Under the pieces are notes generated by a model that was not told the DNA's origin, made no database searches, and was given only the letters and a program-made list of their open reading frames with translations. DNA of 64,000 nucleotides from Streptomyces sp. 840.1 (lineage in GTDB: Bacteria; Actinomycetota; Actinomycetes; Streptomycetales; Streptomycetaceae): the NCBI RefSeq assembly GCF_003751445.1, contig NZ_RJUU01000003.1:1178001-1242000 (forward strand). The letters are read 5' to 3'. Positions 46,162-54,777 of this stretch are shown in pieces (within the stretch, counting starts at the first letter, position 1; every line of letters begins with the position of its first letter). The translations under genes were made by a program, and so were the position numbers.

Positions 46162-46577
46162 CTTCCCCTCCTCGGCTCGGAGATCATCAACGCCGGGGAA
46201 GGTGGAATTGTTGCCGCGAGAGGCTTCGGGGGGGAAGGCCATATGAGACCCTACGTACGACCCGACCGAAGAGCGCACGCGTCCCCCGTTCACCGGGAAA
46301 TCCAAGATCCCATGCGTCCCCCACGCCCCTGGGGACAGCACCCGGATGCTGCGTTTACACAGGTCAGCCCTCATAGCTCAGCGAATAGAGCACGTGCCTT
46401 CCAAGCATGTGCTCTGTCCACCCGACCGGCTGCAGAGAAAGGGCCGGCTCGCCTTCCAGAAGCAGGTAACCACACCGAGCGGTGACCTCTGCGCATGGTG
46501 GACCGCCCTCTACGTGGCCAACGGGGGCGAGGCCTTAGACAGCCCGCCTACGTCCCATCGGCGGACACCCGGGTGCG
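46162..46577. other. Non-coding scar region with tRNA fragment
   Basis: No supported gene lies here. It carries the 5' half of a tRNA (46367-46409) and short sequence of lower GC than the rest of the window. It links the decayed genes to the metallo-hydrolase gene. Confidence 0.5.
46367..46409 (+). pseudogene. 5' half of a tRNA gene (anticodon loop CTTCCAA)
   Basis: GCCCTCA (acceptor 5' strand, 46367-46373), TA, then a D-stem GCTC/GAGC (46376-46379, 46388-46391). An anticodon stem CGTGC/GCATG (46393-46397, 46405-46409) encloses the loop CTTCCAA, anticodon TCC. No T-arm and no complementary 3' acceptor strand follow. It is a broken tRNA, as left by recombination at a tRNA gene. Confidence 0.62.
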
Positions 46578-47669
46578 TCAGGGGTGGATGCCGAAGGGGC
46601 CGAGGAGAGCCGCGTTGATACGTAGTGACTCCAGCAGCGTGGCGGCATGGTCGGCGGTGTAGACGTCGGCACCGGCCAGTTTGCCGGTGTACTTCGCGGC
46701 GACAGGGTCAGCTGCACGACGGGCGACGGCGTCGAGGTAGGTCTTGAAGACTGCCCAGGAGTTGCCACTCGGACCATACTTGTCGACGTACGGGGAAGGA
46801 TCCACCGTTTCTATCGCATTGCGCACGGCTGTATCCAGGTCGGAGAGATACGTCTTTTGGATCTCGGCGTCGGTCCGGCTGCCGAGACGGCCGAGGTGGC
46901 CGCCGATCAAAGTTTGCCAGGGGTACTGCATCGCCACATCGTGAGCTTCCAACCAAGCAGGAACGCTTTCGGACATGGCCAAGTTCTTGAACGGCACCCA
47001 GCCCGGGAAGAAGACGTCCACGAGCATCAGTGCCTTATGGCCGGGCGCGTAGATGTAGATGTTGTCGGGCGAGTGATTAGGTCCGTGGTGGGCCAGTTCC
47101 AATCGTTCGCCTCCCACTTCGAGGACGAAGCGGTCGTCGAACGTCTGCGTCGGAAGCGGGCGGTTCGGGTCCCTGTCTCGCTTGAGCAGGGCGTGGGTCT
47201 CCGAGTGCCCGATGCGCAGCACGTGCTTGCCGAGGATGGCGGACGCGCCGATGTGGTCGGCGTGAGAATGCGAGTAGATCAAGTGTGTGATCTTGTTTGG
47301 CATGCCGTTCGCCTTCGTGACGTCTCTGACGGCTCGCAGCAGATTGTGGCCGAGCGTGGGGGGCGCGTCGACGAGCACAACCCCATCACGGGTCGTGAGG
47401 AACATGGCCTGATAGTTGGTATCGGTGATCCAGAAGAGGTTGCCTCGAATGCGGCCCACGTAGTAGCCCTGCGCGTTCGGAACAGGGCCGAGCGCGTGCG
47501 CGGGCACTGGCGCGTATTCCGGCAGAGTGTCCCCGTCGTCCGCGCGTGCCGGAGTCGTTATGGAGCCGCCGAACAGCCCCGCTGCCCCCGGAACAGCGGC
47601 AGCGATCGTCATTCCCTTGAGTAGGCCCCTGCGAGTGGTGGGGCTTGCTGACTTGGCCCTGATGGTCAT
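46578..47669 (-). CDS. Tat-exported metallo-beta-lactamase-fold hydrolase
   Basis: 363 aa. Start ATG at 47669 with GGAAGGAC upstream; a longer ORF start at 47846 is unlikely. A twin-arginine signal (TTRRGLLKGMTIAAAVPG ... ARADDG) leads to an MBL domain with metal motif YSHSHADHIGAS, a second His in ELAHHGPNHSPDN, Asp in MLVDVFFPGWVPF and a late His in IGGHLGRLG. It is a paralogue of the gene at 54778-55761, sharing the LVDVxxPGWVPF segment. The extracellular location and family suggest hydrolysis of a lactone, ester or beta-lactam-like bond; the substrate is unknown. Confidence 0.87.
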   Translation of the reverse strand: MTIRAKSASPTTRRGLLKGMTIAAAVPGAAGLFGGSITTPARADDGDTLPEYAPVPAHALGPVPNAQGYYVGRIRGNLFWITDTNYQAMFLTTRDGVVLVDAPPTLGHNLLRAVRDVTKANGMPNKITHLIYSHSHADHIGASAILGKHVLRIGHSETHALLKRDRDPNRPLPTQTFDDRFVLEVGGERLELAHHGPNHSPDNIYIYAPGHKALMLVDVFFPGWVPFKNLAMSESVPAWLEAHDVAMQYPWQTLIGGHLGRLGSRTDAEIQKTYLSDLDTAVRNAIETVDPSPYVDKYGPSGNSWAVFKTYLDAVARRAADPVAAKYTGKLAGADVYTADHAATLLESLRINAALLGPFGIHP

Positions 47670-48186
47670 GGCTGATGTCCTTCCGTGAAAAAGAGTTGTG
47701 TCGTTCTTCGCTGTGGGCGCTGATCGGTTCGTATGCCGGCGCGGATCTGACAGCGTGCAAGGCTGCGAGGCAGCACTATGGAGACGCGACAACCCTGGGG
47801 TCCTGGCAATGCCGGTAACGGTGTGGTCATGCTGAACCAAACACACAGGGGCGCGTCACACGTGATCGGCGGAGCTCTCAACGGCCCGGTCGGTTGCTGG
47901 GGCCTCCGCTCTTCCGGACAGCACCGCACCGCAGCAGCAGAGAGTCCGCCGCGAGCAACGCCTGGTCGACGGTGCGCGCCTCGATCGTGACGCACAACGT
48001 GTAGGCGCGTCCTTCACAGTCCGGCTCGTACGGCCCGTCGGGCAGACGTCATGCTCGGTACGGGCTGCCGCGAATCGGGTCCTCGCGAGGCGCACTTCCT
48101 TCTCCACCGCAACAATCGTGCGGTTTTCCTGTCTCCTGACTGAGGCACAGTTCCGCGACGCTGTTCCGGTGGCGAGGGGAACCGGG
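47670..48186. other. Intergenic stretch without a supported gene
   Basis: 517 bp between the metallo-hydrolase start and the ferritin-like gene end. Small ORFs exist on both strands but show Arg/Pro/Ser-rich shadow composition and no family motifs. GC is lower than in neighbouring genes. It presumably holds the hydrolase promoter. Confidence 0.45.
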
Positions 48187-49254
48187 TCAACCGCGATTTT
48201 CACGTGCGACGTACTCGAAGGTGGGACCCGCGACTTGCCCGTCGCCGTCCTGCAGGGCCATCAGGCTCGATGCCTGCCCCTTGATCGCGTACATGGTGCC
48301 CACCGACATACCAAGCATCGCCGGGTTGCCGTTGAACGCTTGCTCGAGCTGTTGCAGCATCTTGCAGTACGTCAGGTTGAATGCTTCCTGCGCGACGCGG
48401 ATCGCGCTGCCCTCGGAGTGTTCCTCGATCCGCGGGTTCGGGCGCACCGGGCGGACACCGGCAGGGTCCACGGTCACTATGTCGCCGGTGGGGCCGGAAT
48501 CAGGCGTGTCACCGGGTTGATAGCGCCGTCCCAGGGCGAGTTCCTTGAAACGGTAATAGTGGGACGCCGCCTTTGTTCCGGGGCGGAACAGGTCCGCGTC
48601 CTCGTCCCAGACGTCGGCCCTGGCCGCGCCTTCGCCCTGCTCCACGATTTCCTCCAACGCCGCGAGGGCGGAATCGAGACCGGTGACCGGATCGAGGCGC
48701 CCTGCCGTGTGGGCGAACGGACCACCAGCGACCTGACGGGCGGGATTCCCCGTGAAGACCGCCTCTTCACCCAGTTCGGCGCACAGGCGCCGTAGCCCCT
48801 TCTCAATCGCGTCGTAGAACTGGCCGATCGTCTCGTAGTTGTCGGCCTCGGCAGGATCTTCCGGAAGCGCCGGTCGTTCGATGCGGAGGAACATCTCCAA
48901 AGCCTCCTGCCCGAACGGCAGGAGGGACAACTCGATGGAGGGGTCGGCGTGGGGCATCGTCCGCGGGTGTGGAAGTAGCAAATGCGGCGCGTCGAGACAG
49001 GGCTGTCCGCCTACAGCATTGAGGAGGTTCGCCGCCAGGGCGAGATGAATCATCTCCTCGACGAAGACGCCACCGATGAGCTGTACGGCGTCGGGGTTTC
49101 GCTCCGGATCAAGGGAGTAGAGGGCCGTGAGATAGGGGGGCAACGTGGCGTGTTCAAGTTCAATGGCCCACTGCAGATGCCTGCGCAGGTCTTCCAGTGT
49201 CGCGATGTCTGTCGTCGAGGGAGCGTCGGAGGTGTCGGGCGGATTCTGCAGCAT
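48187..49254 (-). CDS. Ferritin-like-domain protein (VioB/iminophenylpyruvate-dimer-synthase-like)
   Basis: 355 aa. Start ATG at 49254. The N-terminal half is a ferritin-like four-helix domain: DLRRHLQWAIELEHATLPPYL with Glu and His, then GGVFVEEMIHLALAANLLNA with Glu-Glu and His, the metal-ligand layout of di-iron proteins. This domain (ferritin-like, PF12902 type) is the one in VioB, RebD and StaD, but here it stands alone, without the haem-containing half of about 600 residues. The C-terminal half (FNLTYCKMLQQLEQAFNG) is helical. I infer an iron-dependent oxidase or oxygenase of unknown substrate. Confidence 0.8.
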   Translation of the reverse strand: MLQNPPDTSDAPSTTDIATLEDLRRHLQWAIELEHATLPPYLTALYSLDPERNPDAVQLIGGVFVEEMIHLALAANLLNAVGGQPCLDAPHLLLPHPRTMPHADPSIELSLLPFGQEALEMFLRIERPALPEDPAEADNYETIGQFYDAIEKGLRRLCAELGEEAVFTGNPARQVAGGPFAHTAGRLDPVTGLDSALAALEEIVEQGEGAARADVWDEDADLFRPGTKAASHYYRFKELALGRRYQPGDTPDSGPTGDIVTVDPAGVRPVRPNPRIEEHSEGSAIRVAQEAFNLTYCKMLQQLEQAFNGNPAMLGMSVGTMYAIKGQASSLMALQDGDGQVAGPTFEYVARENRG

Positions 49255-49914
49255 GGGGACAGGCTCACCTTCAGTGTCGTAGGCGCCGGGGATCTGTGAC
49301 CGCCGTCGGCGGTGACTCGCGTCCCGGCCGGGACGGCGAAGGTGTCCGACCTCCGCCGGAGGGGCGCACCCCTCTGTTCACCTCGTTGACAAGGCAAGCG
49401 ACCCATCTGTGACACACGCTCAATGTGAGACAGTGTCACAGGTGCCTCTCGGCAGAGACCTCGCTGTTCATGCGCCTTCTGTGCCGCCCTGGCGTTGGGC
49501 TCTCCAGCCCCCGTCTTCGCTGTTCCCCTCCCCAATCCGCTGTCGGCGAGCATGCTGCGACGCCACCTTCGCCAAGAACTGGATGGCCGAGTACCACTGG
49601 CGGCCTGAAGAAGTACAACGAGTACAAGAGACGGCCGACAGCGAGCACCTGCTGGAGACAGCCGGCAAGGAGCTGCGCAAGCTCGCAAGCTGGGTGGACA
49701 GCGAGGAGGGGTAAGCCGCGTGACGACGGGCCGATGGCAACGCCGCCCGCACCTGGTGGGCGAGAGCCAGAGGTGGGCCACCGACTCGTACGAGGACAAG
49801 ACGCTGCCTCCGTCCGTGTATGACCGGACGGAGGCAGCGTGGTCGAGGAGAGGGCAGCGGGGACTTGGCCCGTCTCCCCGAGTCTCGGAAGCGCTGCGGC
49901 CCGGGGCACGGGCC
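49255..49914. other. Intergenic stretch, no convincing gene
   Basis: 660 bp. A plus-strand ORF at 49403-49714 has a plausible helical end (WRPEEVQRVQETADSEHLLE) but an implausible start and no ribosome-binding site, so it may be a decayed fragment. The hairpin at 49801-49840 is the only clear signal. Confidence 0.45.
49801..49840. terminator. 16-bp terminator hairpin after the sugar permease gene
   Basis: Perfect 16-bp arms (49801-49816 and 49825-49840) around an 8-nt loop, 75 bp beyond the permease stop on the minus strand. Confidence 0.85.
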
Positions 49915-51324
49915 TCAGCCCATCTCCTCCAGCGCCTTGCCCTTGGTCTCCTTCACGAACCTGAGCACGAAGGGGATCGAGAGCGCGGCGAAGACCGTGT
50001 AGATCACGTAGGTCGCGGAAAGGTTCCAGCCGGACAGCGACGGGAAGCTCGCGGTGATGGCCCAGTTCGCGACCCATTGGGCGCAGGCCGCCACACCGAG
50101 CGCGGCGGCGCGGATGCCGTTCGGGAACATCTCACCGAGGAAGACCCAGACGACGACACCCCAGGACAGGGCGAAGAAGAGGACGAAGAAGTGAGCGGCG
50201 ATCAGGGCGACCCAGCCCTGGGCGGCGGGCAGCTTGCCATCGACCAGGTCGAACGAGAAGGCCCATGCCTCCAGGGCGAGACCGATGACCATGCCCACGG
50301 AGCCGATGAGCGCCAGCGGCCGGCGGCCGATCCGGTCGACGAGGAGCACCGCGATCACGGTGCCGATGATGTTGATGATCGACGTGGTGAACGAATAGAA
50401 GAACGACTGTGAGGGGTCGACACCGACTGACTGCCACAGCGTCGAGGAGTAGTAGAACGCCACGTTGATGCCGACGAACTGTTGGAAGACCGACAGGCCG
50501 ATGCCGATCCAGACGATCGGCAGGAGAAGGTATCTGCCGCCGAGCAGGTCTTTGAAGACGGACGTGTGCTCGCGCCGCATGGCCAGCTCTATCTCGGCGA
50601 CACGGGCGTCGAGGTCGACGCCCTCACCCTCGACCTCGGCGAGCACCTTGCGGGCGCGCGCCTCCTTGCCGGCGGAGATCAGGTAGCGGGGCGATTCGGG
50701 GATCGCGAAGGAGAGCAGACCGTAGAGAACCGCCGGGACGACCATCACTCCGAGCATCACCTGCCAGGCTTCCACGCCCATCACCTTGCCGCGCTGGTCG
50801 CCGCCGGCGGCGTTCAGGATGCCCCAGTTGACGAGCTGCGAGAGCGCGATGCCGACGACGATCGCGGCCTGCTGGAAGGACCCGAGCCGACCGCGGTAGG
50901 CCGCCGGGGCGACCTCGGCGATGTAGGCCGGGCCGATGACGGAGGCCATGCCGATGGCGAAGCCGCCGACGACGCGCCAGAAGGCGAGGTCGTACAGGGC
51001 GAAGGGCAGCGCGGACCCGACGGCGCTGACGGTGAAGAGCGCGGCTGAGATCTGCATGCAGCGGATACGACCGATGCGGTCCGCCGTACGGCCCGCGGTC
51101 GCGGCGCCGATGGCACAGCCGATCAACGCGATCGCGATGACCTGGGCCAGGGCCGCGGAGCCGACGTCGTAGCGGCTCCGGATGGCTTCGACGGCGCCGT
51201 TGATCACGGCACTGTCGTAGCCGAACAGGAATCCGCCCATGGCGGCCGCCGCCGCGATGAAGATGACGTGCCCGAGACGGTCGGGGGGAGCCGTCCTGGC
51301 TCGTGGCTGCGCTGTGCTGGTCAC
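49915..51324 (-). CDS. MFS sugar/proton symporter (GlcP/XylE type)
   Basis: 469 aa from a GTG at 51324 with GAGGAGT upstream. Twelve hydrophobic segments and the sugar-porter signatures: GFLFGYDSAVINGAVEAI, GRTADRIGR (loop 2-3), PESPRYL (end of TM6), QQFVGINVAFYYS, DRIGRRPLALIG (loop 8-9) and a KETKGK ending. It resembles the Streptomyces glucose permease GlcP. It would import a hexose or pentose with protons. There is no adjacent sugar kinase or hydrolase, so the substrate is not defined by context. Confidence 0.92.
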   Translation of the reverse strand: MTSTAQPRARTAPPDRLGHVIFIAAAAAMGGFLFGYDSAVINGAVEAIRSRYDVGSAALAQVIAIALIGCAIGAATAGRTADRIGRIRCMQISAALFTVSAVGSALPFALYDLAFWRVVGGFAIGMASVIGPAYIAEVAPAAYRGRLGSFQQAAIVVGIALSQLVNWGILNAAGGDQRGKVMGVEAWQVMLGVMVVPAVLYGLLSFAIPESPRYLISAGKEARARKVLAEVEGEGVDLDARVAEIELAMRREHTSVFKDLLGGRYLLLPIVWIGIGLSVFQQFVGINVAFYYSSTLWQSVGVDPSQSFFYSFTTSIINIIGTVIAVLLVDRIGRRPLALIGSVGMVIGLALEAWAFSFDLVDGKLPAAQGWVALIAAHFFVLFFALSWGVVVWVFLGEMFPNGIRAAALGVAACAQWVANWAITASFPSLSGWNLSATYVIYTVFAALSIPFVLRFVKETKGKALEEMG

Positions 51325-51460
51325 ATGAACTCCTCGGTTGCCGGTGACGCTGCCCAGGTGAGTTCCCCTCGTGGTCCTGCTGAGGGGCGGTGCTTAGGGG
51401 CGTCTGTGCCCATTGACAGTCGGCGCCCGACCGATGTGACACCCGCACGCCGACGCGGTG

Positions 51461-52285
51461 TCAGTGCCAGTAGTCGGCCACACGATCGGCACGGGACAAC
51501 CCACGTTCTTCCTGCGGCGTCAGCGGGCGTGGGAATGCGGTCTCACTGATCGACTGGAGAGTACGCTCACTCAACACACCGTGGGAATGCAGCTCCGTCA
51601 GAAGTCCGGCCAGTGCCCGGGTGTTGGCGATGGCCCTTTCCGTGATTCTCACGAGTTGGGGCTGATTCACCAGTGCGAGAGCGTCCGGCGCTACTTCCGC
51701 TCTGTCCTCGTCGGCGACCAGAACCACGTGGTGACGGTGGGCACCGTCTTCGGTCCGCTGCCACACACAGCGCCCGAAGCGCATCCGCAGAGGGATGTCG
51801 GTGATGCCTCGGCGAACGACGTCGTGGAAGGCGCCCGGCGCGCTCAGAAGCCCTTCCAAGCGTTCGTTGTCCTCACCGATGACCTCCGTGACGAGCGTCG
51901 CCGTGACCACGCCCCCGTCGCTCTGTTCCCTGTACCTCATCGGGACAAGGCTGAGCTCTCCGATGTTCAGGACCGAGGCGTGCAGGGCCTCGATCTCCCG
52001 CACCTCCATCCGGTAGATGTAGATCTCGGGCCGACGTCCCTGGGAGGCAGCGGTCCAGCCCTCCGCGACGCGCCATGCGGCGTCCGTCCCCTTGAGGTGT
52101 TGTCCCTCGTTCGACGTGGCCGCTTCGAGTTCGGCATCCAGTTCCTGGTGCCGCTCATCGGGAACATGGAGTTCCAGGGCGAAACGGCGCAGAGCCCGGC
52201 CGCTGTGGGCGGAGGTGACGGGAGGCAGCCTCACGGCAGCCAGTTCGCGAGCCGCGCCCAGCAGAGTGATGTTCAGTGTCGTCAT
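51461..52285 (-). CDS. Hypothetical protein, family not recognised
   Basis: 274 aa. Start ATG at 52285 with AAGAGAG upstream. No signal peptide or membrane segment. It begins MTTLNITLLGAARELAAVRL and is rich in charged residues, with EIYIYRMEVREIEALHASVL mid-protein and an Arg/Glu-rich helical C-terminal half ending SRADRVADYWH. Codon use is normal for the genome, so it is probably real. It lies 71 bp downstream of the NmrA-type gene in the same orientation and may share its transcript. Confidence 0.65.
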   Translation of the reverse strand: MTTLNITLLGAARELAAVRLPPVTSAHSGRALRRFALELHVPDERHQELDAELEAATSNEGQHLKGTDAAWRVAEGWTAASQGRRPEIYIYRMEVREIEALHASVLNIGELSLVPMRYREQSDGGVVTATLVTEVIGEDNERLEGLLSAPGAFHDVVRRGITDIPLRMRFGRCVWQRTEDGAHRHHVVLVADEDRAEVAPDALALVNQPQLVRITERAIANTRALAGLLTELHSHGVLSERTLQSISETAFPRPLTPQEERGLSRADRVADYWH

Positions 52286-52356
52286 CAGCCACTCTCTTTC
52301 ATGCCATGGGGCAGATCTTCAGCGCCGCTCACAGCGCGGCGCACGAAACCGCGGTG

Positions 52357-53160
52357 TCAGGAAGTGATCTCAGGCGCGGAGCAACCGGCGAACCAATCCC
52401 GGAACCTCGTCTCCGTGATGAAGGCGCCGGCACCGGGCAGGAGGTCCGACGGCCGGAGATGCGCACCGAAGAACGGGCTGCGCACGTCCGTGAAGACACG
52501 GCGGCACTCATCCCCCACGGTCAGGGCTTCTCGGATGAAGACGTCCAGCCGGAATTCCTCGGGGCCGGCGATCTCCCGGACGCCGTTGAGCGGTCGGGAC
52601 ACGGCGCAGTGCGCGACCAGCATGGCCACGTCCCGCGACGATACGGGGCGTACGTCGACCGGCGGCACCCAGATGATCCAGTCCTCGGTGCCCGCGTCCG
52701 CGATGTCCTCGGCGGACTCGAACAACTGCGTGGCACGGACGATGGTGTGAGGGACACCGGACCGCCGAATCATGGCCTCATGGGCCTGGAGAGCCCGGAA
52801 GGCACCCGTGCTCGCCACGCGGTCCGCTCCCACGACGGACAGGACCACATGATGCGTGACGCCGGCCGCCGCCTCGGCCCGCATGAGGTCACTGGTGGAG
52901 CAGAGCCACGCTTCGACCAGTCTTTCCTCGTCCATGGCGAAGCCGCGTTCCTCGTCCAGGGCCCCCATGGCCAGGGAAGGCTGGTGGCACAAGTCGATCA
53001 CGACGGAACAGCCTTGTACGGCCTCGGCGATCTCGTCCCGTGTGAGGAGGTCGAGGCCCCCGGGCGCCGAGACCAGACCGACCTCGTGCCCGTGGTCCCG
53101 GACCCAGAGCGCGGTCTCGACGCCGATGAGCCCGCCGTCGTCGAGGACGACAACCTTCAT
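52357..53160 (-). CDS. NmrA/SDR-type NAD(P)-binding protein
   Basis: 267 aa from the ATG at 53160; a longer ORF to 53361 overlaps the upstream gene. Atypical short-chain-dehydrogenase fold: MKVVVLDDGGLIGVETALWV with a modified dinucleotide loop (DDGGLIG in place of GxTGxxG), VIDLCHQPSL, HHVVLSVVGADRV, IVRATQLFES and REIAGPEEFRLDVF. It resembles NmrA-type redox sensors or reductases. It follows the VOC gene by 40 bp, so the two are likely co-transcribed. Substrate unknown. Confidence 0.8.
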   Translation of the reverse strand: MKVVVLDDGGLIGVETALWVRDHGHEVGLVSAPGGLDLLTRDEIAEAVQGCSVVIDLCHQPSLAMGALDEERGFAMDEERLVEAWLCSTSDLMRAEAAAGVTHHVVLSVVGADRVASTGAFRALQAHEAMIRRSGVPHTIVRATQLFESAEDIADAGTEDWIIWVPPVDVRPVSSRDVAMLVAHCAVSRPLNGVREIAGPEEFRLDVFIREALTVGDECRRVFTDVRSPFFGAHLRPSDLLPGAGAFITETRFRDWFAGCSAPEITS

Positions 53161-53200
53161 TTCCGTACCCCGCCCGTGAGGCGGGGCCGCGACGGCGTGC

Positions 53201-53662
53201 TCAACGGGACTCCGCCGGCGCAGCCGCTTGGATCCCGGCGAGCAGGCCGGTCGACTGACCCACCTCGATGAGGTAGCCGTCGGGGTCGCGGAGGTAGCAG
53301 CGGAGCTCGGATCCGCGGTCGACGGGCTCGGTGAGGAAGCCGGCTCCGCGGGCCACGGCATGTGCGTAGAACGCGGTCAGGTCGGCCACCCGAACATTGA
53401 GGAAACTGGAAACACGGTCTCCGCTCCGGGGTGCCTCCAGTGTGATCCCCGGCTTGTCGGGCGTGGGGCCGCCGCCGGGATTCATGATGATCCAGCTGTT
53501 GGCCACCTTCACGATCGCGGGGTTTTCCGCCATCACGACCTCGCCGCCGAAGACGTCGGCGTAGAAGCGCCGCGACACCGGCACGTCGCGCACTGTGAGG
53601 AAGTGCGTGAGGAGAAGCCCCTGTTGCGGGGCGGGGAGGTCCTCGTGGGATGTCATCGTCAT
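53201..53662 (-). CDS. VOC-family protein (glyoxalase/bleomycin-resistance type)
   Basis: 153 aa. Two ATGs compete; the one at 53656 has the better spacing from AAAGGA, the one at 53662 is only 2 nt away. Paired beta-alpha-beta modules: LTHFLTVRDVPVSRRFYADV with the first metal His, FLNVRVADLTAFYAHAVARG, and CYLRDPDGYLIEVGQ with the closing Glu. It may be an isomerase, lyase or binding protein. It starts an apparent operon with the NmrA-type gene. Confidence 0.85.
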   Translation of the reverse strand: MTMTSHEDLPAPQQGLLLTHFLTVRDVPVSRRFYADVFGGEVVMAENPAIVKVANSWIIMNPGGGPTPDKPGITLEAPRSGDRVSSFLNVRVADLTAFYAHAVARGAGFLTEPVDRGSELRCYLRDPDGYLIEVGQSTGLLAGIQAAAPAESR

Positions 53663-53838
53663 CGTCCTTTCATGGGCCCGGGCTGTGGCGCGTCACGGCA
53701 GTTGTCTCCTGAACCGTCGCGCTCGCGGGCGCCCTGAGGCACCGGCGTACGCTGAGAAGTAGGACCGGGCAGCTCCGCGATGTGTGACATCGATCGCTGT
53801 CCCTGGAAACCACCGTTCAACCAGCGTCTACTACTGGC

Positions 53839-54678
53839 ATGGATGCGGCCAGGACGACCCACGTGGCACACGACGACGACGCGGAGGCCCGGATGCCCCG
53901 GGAGGACCCTGATCTGATGGAGTCGGTGTTCACCAACTTCCGTCGCTATCTGATGGGTTGGGACTCGACAAGCCGTCCGGGCCCCGTCGTCGACCAGTTC
54001 CGCAGTGGGCTGGCCACCCCGCAGTTCAACGGTGTGGTGCGCGCGACTTTCACTTCGTCGCCAGGTCCCACCGTGGCGGCCGTCCGCAAGGACCTGGCCG
54101 GTGTCCCCTGGTGGTGGTGGGTCGGCCCGGACAGTCCCGAGAACACGGCGAGCACCTTGCGGCGCCATGGGGGCAGGGAACTCACCGTTCTTCCTGTGAT
54201 GGTGAGACCCCTCGGCCACCAGGCGGGCCCGGGTGGGACGCCCGGTCCGGACGGTACCCGTACCGGCCTGCGGGTCGAGGCGGTGCGGCACGGCGAGCAG
54301 CTGGCGGAGCTGGTCCGGACGTACCGGTCGTCGATGGGTGTCGCGCCTGCTCTGGAGGCAGAGATGACACGCATCGAGTCACAACGCGAGGACAACGCCG
54401 GCATCGTCCGGCTCGGCGCGGTACTGGACGGCCGGCTGGTCGGGTCCACAGTGGTGACAACCGCCAACAGAGTGGCCGGGATCTTCCTCGTGCACGTGGC
54501 CGAAGCCCATCGCCGCCAGGGCGTCGGGGCGGCGCTGACGGTCGCCGCCCTACAGGTCGGGCGGGAAAGGGGGATGCACGCCGCCGCGCTCGTATCGAGC
54601 CCCATGGGCGAACCCCTCTACCGGCGCTTCGGCTTCACGACGCGAGCGGAGTACCGCCTGTTCGACTTCCCGGCCTGA
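53839..54678 (+). CDS. GNAT-family N-acetyltransferase with extended N-terminal domain
   Basis: 279 aa. The start at 53839 lacks a clear ribosome-binding site; ATGs at 53893 and 53917 are alternatives. The N-terminal 130 residues form a GNAT-like but degenerate half (WWWWVGPDSPENTASTLRRH). The C-terminal half has the acetyl-CoA loop EAHRRQGVGAALTVAALQVG and the closing YRRFGFTTRAEYRLFDFP. This two-lobed form is common in Streptomyces and its acceptors are mostly unknown. Confidence 0.8.
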   Translation: MDAARTTHVAHDDDAEARMPREDPDLMESVFTNFRRYLMGWDSTSRPGPVVDQFRSGLATPQFNGVVRATFTSSPGPTVAAVRKDLAGVPWWWWVGPDSPENTASTLRRHGGRELTVLPVMVRPLGHQAGPGGTPGPDGTRTGLRVEAVRHGEQLAELVRTYRSSMGVAPALEAEMTRIESQREDNAGIVRLGAVLDGRLVGSTVVTTANRVAGIFLVHVAEAHRRQGVGAALTVAALQVGRERGMHAAALVSSPMGEPLYRRFGFTTRAEYRLFDFPA

Positions 54679-54777
54679 ACGACGGTCCTGTCCGTCGACC
54701 TTGTGGCCCTGTCACCCGGTTCCGTGGCGCCTGCGGCGTCAAGCTCGACGCCCGTCCGGACCTTGGTTGGCCCGTTG

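Noticed and set aside
47856..48203. 115-codon minus-strand ORF between metallo-hydrolase and ferritin-like genes
   Set aside because: Arg/Ser/Thr-rich with no motif; it overlaps the end of the ferritin-like gene.
49403..49714. 101-codon plus-strand ORF
   Set aside because: Only the last 45 residues look protein-like; no ribosome-binding site and an odd N-terminus. Possibly a decayed fragment, not enough to call.
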